DNA of 10,735 bases from Conidiobolus incongruus B7586 (lineage: Eukaryota; Entomophthoromycota; Entomophthoromycetes; Entomophthorales; Conidiobolaceae): the NCBI GenBank assembly GCA_000697335.1, contig JNEM01015125.1, positions 1-10,735 on the forward strand. Direction: 5' to 3'. The stretch's first letter is position 1, and every line of letters starts with the position of its first letter. The translations under genes and the position numbers were made by a program. The notes beneath the pieces are model-generated. The model had not been told where the DNA came from. It made no database searches and saw nothing but the letters and a program-made list of their open reading frames with translations. Below, piece after piece: positions 1-8,057 of the stretch.

Positions 1-1250
1 TAATAAAGGAATTAATATTAAAATATATTAAAATATTATAAATAATAAATTGAAAAAAAATAATTAAATAATATAGATTAAATAAAAACTAATATTATTT
101 TTTGCTAAGAAAATACTTTTTATTAAATTATAATTTTTATTATTAAATAATTTAAAATAGTAAAATAATAGCTATAAAATAGCTTTTTTAATTTTTTAAC
201 CTTAACTTAATTAAACACTATTAGGATTAGTTAAAAAAAATTATTAAAGCTTTCCTTTTAATAAAAAATTTAAATTAGCTTTAAGGATATATTTAAGAAA
301 TATTAAACAAAATTAACTATTTTTAGTATAAGAAGTTAATTGATTCTATACCCTATAAACATAAAAAAGTTAAAAAAGTTAAAGATAGATATACTAAGTT
401 TTAATTATTTTTAATCATCAAAAACCTATAAATTTATATCTTATTTTAAATAAAATTTAAAGGTTTATATTTTAATTAATTAATAACTAATTATTAATAT
501 TTAATGATATATATTATTAATAAATATAATAGATATTATTTATTTAATTTAGGTTTATTTTATTAAATTTTAATTAAGTTATTAATAAAAATATAAGTGT
601 TTTTGATTTTATAACTTACTTTTATGGATCAATTTATATTTTTATACTAATATTAATAATTTAATTAATTTCAAATTATTTTATATAATATTTTATCTAA
701 TAAAATATAGGTATTAATCTAAAATAAAGATAATTTCTAATATAAATTATATAAATGAAGAGAAATATATTATTAAAATTATTTTTTTTACTTGAAATTT
801 ATTGATACTTAAATATTTAATATTTAACTATAAGTTATATATAATTATTAAAATAAATTTAAATTCAATTAATATATATTATAAAAAATAAAATTTTTAA
901 GTTATAATAATTAATATTTATCTAAAGAAATTGATAATTTTTTATATAATAATCTAGATCAAACTACCATATTTAGAATCTATACTAGGATATAATTCAT
1001 CTTACTATAATTGTTTTGGCTAATTTAAAAATATACATGTAGGAAAAATAATAATATAATTAAATTTATGGAATATTAAATTTCAATCTTTAATAAATAA
1101 AAATCTTTTTAGATGCTAGAAGTTAGCCAAAAGTATGGCAAAGAAATATTAATAATTAAAAAATCAATTTTAATATGTTTATATATTTTTGTAGTTCATA
1201 TATTAATATTAATATTTAATATTAATTTTATAATAATTTTATTATTTAAT
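1..1250. other. Extremely AT-rich, CpA/TpG-depleted block; probable fossil repeat
   Basis: No reading frame of useful length is present. By hand count, positions 1-600 are about 10.5% G+C. In 1-960 only about a fifth of all G/C bases sit in CpA or TpG, against about 45% in a sample of the central DNA (5701-5880). Loss of CpA/TpG with gain of TpA is the known footprint of repeat-induced point mutation or a similar cytosine-decay process acting on repeats in some fungi. I infer an old, heavily broken repeat. Its family cannot be told from the sequence by eye. The right-hand edge is gradual; CpA and TpG become common again from about 960 onward. Confidence 0.5.
1014..1132. repeat. 10-bp perfect inverted repeat, 99 bp apart
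   Basis: The arm TTTTGGCTAA at 1014-1023 is matched exactly by TTAGCCAAAA at 1123-1132. The GGC/GCC core makes the match unusual inside a block this poor in G and C. The flanking bases show no clear target-site duplication. It could be the ends of a very small non-autonomous DNA element, a hairpin inside a larger relic, or chance. Confidence 0.35.
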
Positions 1251-1549
1251 ACGTGTAGAATTAAATGTTAAAATAAATTTTCAACCTTGTTGCATACTAA
1301 AACTTATAATAACCAGAAAAATACTATATTTTCCCTATTATCAATCCATTATAATTTAATAAATTTTAAATAAAACTAGTTTTCTGAATACTCCTTAATA
1401 AATCATTATTTTAATACTAAATATGAGGAAAATTAGTAATATCAATAATTTGCTGGTGAAAATAAAATAATTAAAAGTGTAATTTCTAACTGCTTTATCT
1501 TATTGTAATTGGATCAATTTATAATTTGGCAGTACAAACCAAAAAAAGG
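1251..1549. other. Intergenic, no gene seen
   Basis: This is a transition zone between the AT-rich block and the coding-like DNA to its right. Base composition is intermediate. No open frame, RNA gene or clear repeat was found on either strand. Confidence 0.5.
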
Positions 1550-1792
1550 TCAGGTAAAACTTGAATATAGTGTGGTATGAAATAATGTTATGTAAATTGA
1601 TATTGACGCTAATCCAAGTTTAACATAAACCAAACCTGACGAGCCAACTTCTTCTGCAGTATTAATAATTACACTTAATCCATGAATTACAAGATCCAAA
1701 TCAGATTTAACACAATTATAAGTAATTTGGAATAAAAAATTTGCAATGCTTTTCAATTCGAAATAAGCTATAAAGTGAATCTCTCCTCTTCT
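1550..1792 (-). pseudogene. Open coding-like stretch without a start codon, product unknown
   Basis: The minus strand is free of stops for 80 codons, from 1792 down to a TGA at 1550. There is no ATG anywhere in it, so it is not a complete gene; it could be an exon or the remains of one. Composition is richer in G+C than the flanks and codons look like ordinary AT-rich fungal coding sequence. The predicted peptide is hydrophobic with small residues; one stretch reads INTAEEVGSSGLVYVKLGL. It starts just beyond the end of the dead lipase, on the same strand but in another frame. It does not resemble the usual lipase C-terminus (no CSNS...LDHLSYFG-like stretch), so it is probably a separate relic. 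I do not recognise the family. Confidence 0.3.
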
Positions 1793-1797
1793 TCATT

Positions 1798-2545
1798 CTA
1801 GTTGCTACATTCATATCGTTTGTTGTCCTCATAGAAGAAAATGTATTGGTGATGTACATAATTTAATAAATGTGGTGGTAGATTAGGAAACATATAAGAA
1901 TGATTGACCACTCTTAAAAATATAAAATCAGGTCGTGAATTCAAAAAATCAGCAAATATTTGATCCACTACCAGAGGCTGACTAAATGTATATTCATTGA
2001 GTTTATCCCAACTTACAATCCCCTGACTCACTAATACAATTGAAATTAATTGAACAACCGCTCCTCCAAGATTGTGGCCTGTTATATAGACTGGAGCATC
2101 TGAGTAATCATATTTTGCAGTTTCAAAACTAAAAATTAAATTATCTATAATGGATTGGCTTGAATGAAAACCAGCGTGGACTTGAGCGGTTTGTCCATTA
2201 TTCAAAGCACAAGCAGTAGTTTCAGTGTTTAACTCCTTTGTCAAACTCATAAAATTATCAATTCCGCCCACACTAACCACAATTTTATTATCTCTATAAT
2301 CCACAAATTGTGATAAGCTTTGATGATCATTTTGAAAATATTGTACTTTATCTAATTTGTTCGAATCGTTACAAACAAGACGATTACAATTGGGGATTTG
2401 GTCAGATGAGCAATATGAAGTTAATGCTTATTGGTATTACCATTTGGCTATACCTTCATTCCCTCCAAGTGAGAAAATAACTGGTTCAGATGGAGTCGGC
2501 AACGAATATTCTGTAAAGGGTATTTATTCACAAAAATTCTTTTAA
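1798..2545 (-). pseudogene. Secreted class 3 (Rhizomucor-type) triacylglycerol lipase, dead copy
   Basis: The intact part (1798-2304, 168 codons in its open frame) covers the alpha/beta-hydrolase core of a fungal lipase 3. It shows NTETTACALN, VHAGF, the nucleophile elbow YITGHNLGGAV, GIVSWDKLNEYTFSQPLV, and RVVNH....FPNLPPHLLNYVHH. The same frame continues upstream through 2305-2427 with NDSNKLDKVQYFQ and ALTSYC, the mature N-terminus of this family, and propeptide-like sequence follows to about 2545. The open frame has no ATG at its head (first codon GTG), and TAA codons at 2437-2439 and 2428-2430 interrupt the KW-YQ-ALTSYC stretch. The catalytic Ser of GHSLGG is Asn (codon 2071-2073), the Asp of the NxxDxVPxLPP motif is Tyr (1894-1896), and the oxyanion-hole Ser/Thr after the FRG-like motif is Ile. 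The frame ends at TAG 1798-1800, right after YECSN, so the segment with the catalytic His is absent. No signal peptide is seen. The relatives hydrolyse extracellular fats and oils; this copy cannot do so. Confidence 0.85.
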
Positions 2546-3940
2546 ATGAAATAATCCAAGCCTAATGGATACTGTGGAATATGAGTAATTTTATAAATAA
2601 TGGAACGATTTTAAACAATTTTGAAGGGTTCGATGGATAAAATAAGGGGTAAATTCTGAAATTCTTTATTTTTCAGTTTTTATAACTATTTAAATAAAAA
2701 TATCTCAAGATATGATCATATAGGTTTATTGATTATATCAACGAATATTTGATTGGATAAATTTTAGATCTAATATTAATTCAATCAATTTGACAGATTT
2801 CAAATGAATAAAATTGCAAAGAATTTGAATAATGAAGACCAACTTTAATCAAATAATTATATAATTCTAGAATCAGTATTAAAGATTTCTTAGCATATAA
2901 AATACCACTAGTAAGATTTTAGCACTAGTAGAGATATAAAAAGTCAATTACAGCCTGATTATGAATTTTTATCAATCATATTCTTTTTTTGTTGCATAAT
3001 TTATTAAAAATTGAATAAAAATATTGATATAAATATTTAGGTAAATTAAATATAGCACTTCTATAACAATTAATGCTAATAGTGAATAACATTGTAACAT
3101 TGAATTTGTTTGATATACAATTAAAATCTATTTATTGAATATTTGTATAACAAACTGAAAATTTTTGAACCAAAGAATATTTTATTAATTTATATAAAAA
3201 TATGCAATAAGTGATAATATCAACATTAAATATTACTCAATTATGTAAAATAATTTTTGGTAATTTATTTATCTTTTATAATCCATTATTTGTCTTTGTA
3301 CATATATGATAATATTAATATTATCATTTTGCCGAAAAATATTTCATTTTTTTTCTATTTTCATCAATGCAAAATTAACTAAATTAAAAAATCAATGTAA
3401 AAATATTTCCAACTTTTAATGATATAATTTTTTGTCTGTATCTGATAGTAATTACTAACCTTTAAATGAATTTTAAGAAAATGTTATTTTTGTATTAAAT
3501 GATATAACAATTATCAAAAATATGAAGGTAGAGTAACTAAAAATTTTCAAGGTTATTATGTATTATCTGAAAATATTTTGCAAAAGAAACTAAAAAATTA
3601 AGTTTCCTCAATTGGCTTAGAGTGTTTATAATTATTTTCAATCAATTATCATTGTAACCTCATAAAAAAACAAAATTTTAACTGTTTAATTACTGGTTCT
3701 TAAAATTATGCATGTTGTAAAATAATTAAAATCATATATATGTCAAGAATAATAAATTTTATTTTAATGTATTAATAATGCTATTGTTGTATTTCAAAGA
3801 TACTTTTCTGTTTAGATTTGATAGTCAAGTCAATATTACCCCTAATTTTAGTGATTTTGTTAGTCTATGACCAGATAATTTTCTTTAGCTTCTTTCATTA
3901 GAAATTAACTGATTCCTACATTACCCATAGAATTAATTAT
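2546..3940. other. Long intergenic stretch, no gene seen
   Basis: No open frame of note occurs on either strand. The first part, to about 2660, is a little richer in G+C and may hold decayed upstream sequence of the lipase, but no signal peptide can be read there. It contains a tandem pair of CACTAGTA (about 2908-2932) and the 22-bp palindrome listed separately. CpA and TpG are common, so this is unlike the end blocks. Confidence 0.5.
3306..3327. repeat. 22-bp perfect palindrome
   Basis: The sequence centred between 3316 and 3317 is its own reverse complement over 22 bases; its inner part is TGATAATATTAATATTATCA. It could extrude a cruciform or bind a dimeric protein. In DNA this AT-rich such a palindrome may also arise by chance, and no gene start lies nearby. 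Confidence 0.4.
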
Positions 3941-4075
3941 TTAAACCCTCAAGTAACAAGGGTAGAAAGGTTTGTCTGAATATTCTGCTATAACAACTCA
4001 ACAGTATACCAGTTTTAAGACATAGAGTTCTGATATATTAAAGAGCAGGATTAATAAATAATTTACTAAATTGTA
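3941..4075 (-). pseudogene. Short coding-like remnant, possibly of a membrane protein
   Basis: The minus-strand frame from 4075 to a TAA at 3941-3943 has only one internal stop (a TGA) in 45 codons; about four would be expected by chance in DNA this AT-rich. Local G+C is higher than in the flanks. The first part is hydrophobic (LLILLFNISELYVLKLVYC) and the second part, AEYSDKPFYPCYLRV, is more polar. That would suit one membrane helix and an adjoining loop. No ATG and no splice sites are evident. The family is not recognised and the call is weak. Confidence 0.2.
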
Positions 4076-4078
4076 TTA

Positions 4079-4447
4079 CGAGTAATTTCTAGCAACAACC
4101 TTTATTTACAAAACTTATTAAAAAAACAACACCATACATATAGATTTGATAATTATATATACTAAAAACCAAAATATAATTCATAGTGTGATATCAATTA
4201 ATATCATTTAATAATTTTAGCGAAAATAAAATTAATTAATATTTAATAAAAAGTAAATTAAATTTGATACTTACAGAGTTAAAATAGGAAATAATAATGA
4301 GAATAACACCTTTGAATTACTAAATTCAGAAAATTTGATATTCTTTGAATTTAATTTGAAAAATTAAATTTAGAAAAAAGAAGATTAAAAGAAACGTGAT
4401 TAAAAGAGTATGATAATAGGGGTACATATTCTTTTAAGGTCCAATCA
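4079..4447. other. Intergenic, end of the regulator gene's coding-like composition
   Basis: From 4079 to about 4380 the sequence is plain AT-rich DNA with no gene seen. From about 4380 to the regulator's stop at 4567 composition is more coding-like. On the minus strand, the regulator's frame downstream of its stop is interrupted only three times in about 65 codons (for example, MAAIDWTLKEYVPLLSYSF can be read there). That may be an eroded continuation of the regulator. Confidence 0.3.
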
Positions 4448-4640
4448 ATGGCTGCCATAATCGAAGAATTGCAAACTTCAGGTATTTAGGAGAAAATCAT
4501 GTATATATGAGACTAACTGGTCTCAGAAAAGGTCATCACGAAGGAGTTGATTAACTGGTAAATGAATTAGGGCTGATGATTGTTTTCATAGCGTTTGTGT
4601 AGCTGTGTTTGAATTATTGAAAGAAGCTGAGAAACTCTAG
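4448..4640 (+). CDS. Candidate small spliced gene, antisense to the 3' end of the regulator
   Basis: An ATG at 4448-4450 opens a short exon to 4481. It is followed by an intron-like segment 4482-4526 (GTATTT donor, ACTAAC branch point at 4512-4517, CAG acceptor). A second exon 4527-4557 leads to a weaker intron-like segment 4558-4591 (GTAAAT donor, GCTGAT branch point, TAG acceptor), then an exon ending at TAG 4638-4640. Spliced, this gives 37 residues starting MAAIIEELQTSEKVITKELI. Without the second splice the frame stops at 22 residues (TAA 4559-4561). The first intron matches fungal consensus well; the second, at 34 nt, is shorter than most fungal introns. The model overlaps the regulator's last codons on the other strand. 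No family is recognised, and a match of short splice signals by chance is a real possibility. Confidence 0.2.
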
Positions 4641-5424
4641 AATAGTCTTGATCAAATTCTGGAGGTGGTGAAAGCTTGTAGAATTCTTCTATGCAACGAT
4701 TAAACCGATGATATGTTCCATCCAGATGAGATTGTGGTGAAATCCATACCTGGATACTACAGGTTATAGAGTGAAGTAAAAAGTCAAAGTAAATAGATTG
4801 GGATTGAGATGCCATACGGTGTATAAGCTCCTGATGGCTGATGATGCAGAGATGAGGCTGGAGCGTTTCCATAAAGAGGTTTAGTGATTGAATGTCGTGA
4901 GAGTAATGATATTGATGAAATTTGGTTGATATGGGTGAAGATGAAGAATTAAATATTGGAGGGAGATGTCCAGATTGTGGTGTGGTGGCAAGGGGTGATG
5001 GCTGAGGAGCTGTACTGGGAGTAGCATAATAAAGGGGATTGGTTTCAACTCTAGTAATAGTATGCAAATTGTTCGTAGAAAAAGATCGATTTGTTGAGAT
5101 ATTAGGAGTAATTTCATGTGAATTTAGCACGTTATTGGTGGCTATAATAGGATTCAAATAAGATTCAGAAGTATTGGAAGTAAGTATGTTTTTAGGTTTT
5201 GGACCTCTCTTACGACGAGGAGTTAAAAAGGTGCAAAGTATATGTTTCGTGTTACAAGCTGTACACGGCTTTTCGGGTGTACCATCACACCTTGATCGAT
5301 ATTTTTGACAGTGATCACATGCTCTACAACTAATTTTTGGCCTTGGTAACTTTGCTTTTACAGTGTTTTTTTCTTTAATTTGCGGTTGTGTCATATTGGC
5401 GAAAGGATTATAAAGTCCTAACAT
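4567..5424 (-). CDS. Zn2Cys6 fungal transcription factor, short form
   Basis: This 285-residue protein begins at ATG 5422-5424; an in-frame TAG four codons upstream fixes the start as the first possible one. Residues 36-64 form a binuclear zinc cluster with Cys36, 39, 46, 54, 57 and 64 (CX2CX6CX7CX2CX6C; ACDHCQKYRSRCDG, then PCTACNTKHILC). Two zinc ions held by these cysteines form the DNA-contacting fold of the Gal4 family. A basic patch RRKRGPKPK (70-78) follows, likely the linker and nuclear-localisation signal. Residues 79-168 are low-complexity and rich in Ser, Thr, Asn and Pro. From about 170 the sequence (SLNLFMETLQPHL, FDFLLHSITCSIQVW) resembles the start of the fungal-specific middle homology region. 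The protein ends at a TAA (4567-4569) where relatives usually run several hundred residues further, so it is either a natural short form, a 3'-truncated pseudogene, or an incomplete gene model. Targets are unknown. A TATA-like ATAAATAC lies about 40 bp upstream. Confidence 0.85.
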   Translation of the reverse strand: MLGLYNPFANMTQPQIKEKNTVKAKLPRPKISCRACDHCQKYRSRCDGTPEKPCTACNTKHILCTFLTPRRKRGPKPKNILTSNTSESYLNPIIATNNVLNSHEITPNISTNRSFSTNNLHTITRVETNPLYYATPSTAPQPSPLATTPQSGHLPPIFNSSSSPISTKFHQYHYSHDIQSLNLFMETLQPHLCIISHQELIHRMASQSQSIYFDFLLHSITCSIQVWISPQSHLDGTYHRFNRCIEEFYKLSPPPEFDQDYSRVSQLLSIIQTQLHKRYENNHQP

Positions 5425-6698
5425 AACTGACTAAATTTTTTCTTTTTAATTGAGTTATAAGTGTATTTATACCAATTCGAATTTTTCGTAATATGTTTAT
5501 TTAAAATAAAATACCAGTCAGGTGTGAATTTTGATAGATTTAATTATACTTGATATTCGCTTTTAAGTTCACCAAAGCTTAAATTTAAATTTATTTGCGC
5601 ATTGAATTATAATTAGTCATAAAAATATTGTACTCCAATACTCAGGTAGTATATATTGAATATTTTCAGTTTATAAAATCTTTAAAGTAGAAAATGTATT
5701 AATAACTACTCAATAGTTAATAGTATCCTTTTTCAACTCCAATATTTATTCGGTCAAATTTTTTTCATCCAAATAGTTTGAAAAGTAAAATAAATAAACA
5801 TCTTGATTTTATCCAAAAGTTGAACTCAATATATACAAATATATTCATTTAAAAAATTTATATCTCATTCATCCAATAAGCTTTCAATTACCATATCTAT
5901 ATTTAAATATTCCCATTAAATTTCTTTTGTATCCAATTGTTTTTTAATAGTTTTAAAATGTAAGTACATTTTATAATGAAATAATTCAGTAATTCAGTAA
6001 TAATAAGATGATAGATTAATATTAAAATAAAAAATTTCAAATTTCATCTATTCATATTCTAATATATATTTCTTTTGATTACTACCATTCTAATACAATT
6101 ATAAACTTGAAATATTTAACTAAATTTATTGTATTTCCCATTTTAAGTTATAAATCGGAACTGGTTTATTTTTTAATTCTTAAAATCTATCCAATAGCTC
6201 AAGATTAATTTTGGACACGAAAATTTAATCTCAATAAATGTTTCTGATTAAATTTTGATCTAAAATATAAAATAAATTTGATAGTTATATATTGAAACTT
6301 AGTACTAATATTTTTTTCTATGCCAATCATAAGGCTTCTATATTAATATTATTATTTATATAATATTTACTCAATTACTGTTTTATCACATGATTTTACA
6401 TAATTTTACATAATTTATCTCTTTTTAGTAATTCTTTATATTAAATATATTTAAATATTATAAAATATTATTATGTATAGTATTAAAATTATTAATATAA
6501 TGATTAAATTAACTAATTTTACTTTGTGACTTTAAAAAATGATGTCAATAAATCCAAATTTAGAAAATTTATTATTTTTATATGTATATCTGAAGTGATC
6601 ATATGATTTAAAAAAAAATATGTTAACAAAAATTGAGTAATAAGTGAAAAGTTTCAACTTCAACCAGCATTACTACTAAAAAATGAATATTCGATAGA
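5425..6698. other. Intergenic, upstream of the regulator; no gene seen
   Basis: This AT-rich DNA probably holds the regulator's promoter near 5425-5500. Beyond that no open frame or RNA gene is visible. There are small tandem duplications: AATTCAGTA twice near 5984-6001 and an ATAATTTTAC-type repeat near 6395-6415. CpA and TpG are frequent (about 45% of G/C bases in 5701-5880), so this is not the RIP-like composition of the ends. Confidence 0.5.
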
Positions 6699-6730
6699 TT
6701 GAATAGTAATAATAAACAAATTTATTGTCA

Positions 6731-7010
6731 CCAGCCAGGTGACTCCCTTCTACCCAAGTATTTTTACATCAACTTAATGTTAAAGCAATTTCCCCTTCGC
6801 ATATCATCTGCTTCCACTTTATCTTTTAATTGGCCGATGATGCAAGTCACCGAAGAATCTCATCAATCACCTTACCCAGCTCACTCTGTATAAAGCCCGG
6901 AATTAGTGCTATCTATAACAAGAAGAGTTCGATCTGGGTCCTCCGAGTTATTTGACTTAAACCAATAAACCCCTATCTCTCTCTTTTATTTACACTACTC
7001 TGGATACGGC
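6731..7010 (-). pseudogene. Broken coding island of unknown family
   Basis: This island stands out by its higher G+C in very AT-rich surroundings. On the minus strand 6985-6884 is open for 34 codons, with GVYWFKSNNSEDPDRT and LLVIDSTNSGLYTE. A second open segment, 6859-6767, gives SSVTCIIGQLKDKVEADDM and RRGNCFNIKLM in the same frame. The sequence between them reads SELGKVIDEILR in another frame, so the frame shifts at least twice. In-frame stops also occur at both outer edges (for example TGA 6730-6728 and TAA 6766-6764). A plus-strand frame over 6699-6893 is open too, but has no ATG at its head, and its amino acid pattern looks like the antisense of the minus-strand one. The minus-strand segments have the look of a folded soluble domain: beta strand, turn, helix, then an acidic-basic stretch. 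I do not recognise the family; no start, signal peptide or splice site is clear. Confidence 0.5.
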
Positions 7011-7409
7011 TTTCCGAAGACGTGTTATTCTATTATTAATAATTAAATATCCACCCAAGTTTGAATTTATAATTATTTTAAATAACAAAATTATATTGAT
7101 ATGCAAAATTATGGATATATGTTAATTCGAGCAAATTTTGGAAAGGTTTTTAATACTCAGAATTTTGTTCCAAAAGTCCGATGCACATTTTTATTTTAGG
7201 TAAATTTTAATAAATATTAATTATATCATTTATTGAAGCTAAGTATGTAATATTAGATAACCATAAATATATATTAGTAACTGGCAAAATCATCAACTAA
7301 GAGAGTGTATAAATTGAATAGCTTGGCATTTTACTTAATCGGAATAAATTTTACCATCAATAATGAAATTTATTTGTTAAATTATCTATTTATCTCATAT
7401 TTCCAATTA

Positions 7410-7410
7410 A

Positions 7411-7444
<34 letters not shown>
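7410..7444. repeat. TA dinucleotide microsatellite
   Basis: An alternating AT/TA run of about 35 bp is broken once by ACA at 7428-7430. Such tracts are prone to length change, and the interruption suggests it is not very recent. No gene is close enough for a regulatory role to be argued. Confidence 0.8.
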
Positions 7445-7909
7445 ATTTTTCTGTTTATAAATAGAATACATCAAATTTCAATGAAACGAATATAGTGCAG
7501 CTTGATGTTGAACAAAGATAATAATTACTGACTGCGATAATATTGACATTATCAACCTTTAATAACCAATTAGTTTATAATAGAAAATCACGATTCAAGA
7601 TATTCAATATATTTTTATAGCTTTTAAATGAGTGTTCTATATACAGAGTTTGTATATATCTATAAAGCATTGATTATTTTGTTAATCTCTCTAATAATTT
7701 TTGTACATTCTTAGATATTTTCAATTATATAAGAATCGTTTTTATATATCTTTTATGAATATAATAGTAAATATTTAATAATCCTCAATTTTAACATACT
7801 ATTTCAAATTTTTTTTCTTTTCAATTGGAATATCATAAGTAACATCTTAATTGAGCTCAACATTATTTTTATTTTATATTAATTATTAATGATTTTGATC
7901 AGGTCAATA

Positions 7910-7955
7910 ATATTCTATGATTAAAAAGATAATTTAAAAGTCATTCATAGAATAT
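7910..7955. repeat. 11-bp perfect inverted repeat, potential hairpin
   Basis: ATATTCTATGA at 7910-7920 is exactly complementary to TCATAGAATAT at 7945-7955, with a 24-nt spacer. It may form a stem-loop in RNA or single-stranded DNA. No transcript or neighbouring gene supports a function. Confidence 0.4.
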
Positions 7956-8021
7956 ACAAAAATGTAGCAATATAGATGCAGAAATATGAAAAAAATATTT
8001 GCCGTTTTATATCAAAATGTC

Positions 8022-8057
8022 AAACTGAAGTGGGATAGAGTAAGCAATCTTCAGTTT
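8022..8057. repeat. 9-bp perfect inverted repeat, potential hairpin
   Basis: AAACTGAAG at 8022-8030 pairs with CTTCAGTTT at 8049-8057 around an 18-nt loop that is itself richer in G than the surroundings (TGGGATAGAG). It lies about 70 bp from another hairpin. It could be part of a structured RNA or of a decayed repeat; neither can be shown by eye. Confidence 0.35.

Noticed and set aside
1-1140. LTR-retrotransposon (Copia-like) relic in the left block
   Set aside because: A few weak resemblances only; the sequence is too decayed to assign a family by eye, so it is listed only as a probable fossil repeat.
2428-2439. Stop codons TAA read as sense (altered genetic code), which would keep the lipase frame open
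   Set aside because: The 285-codon regulator has many Gln and Tyr residues, all on ordinary codons, and no in-frame TAA or TAG. A reassigned code in DNA this AT-rich would use those codons often. The lipase also lost catalytic residues, which fits plain decay.
2357-2545. Plus-strand open frame of 62 codons
   Set aside because: It is the antisense of the lipase N-terminal and propeptide region, whose minus-strand reading matches the family.
2625-2640. B-box-like GGTTCGATG
   Set aside because: No upstream A box or pairing arms of a tRNA are present.
4881-5117. Minus-strand open frame of 78 codons inside the regulator
   Set aside because: A different frame over the regulator's low-complexity linker; a shadow of the Ser/Thr/Pro-rich coding sequence.
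6699-6893. Plus-strand open frame of 64 codons
   Set aside because: It begins with a non-ATG codon and is the antisense of the minus-strand segments, which look more like a folded protein. Not fully excluded; a search would decide.
6920-6945. tRNA B-box-like GTTCGATC
   Set aside because: No matching A box, acceptor stem or cloverleaf could be drawn on either strand; the bases lie in the coding island.
7410-7444. TA tract as telomere or centromere signal
   Set aside because: A single short dinucleotide tract; no telomere-type G-rich repeats and no tandem array around it.
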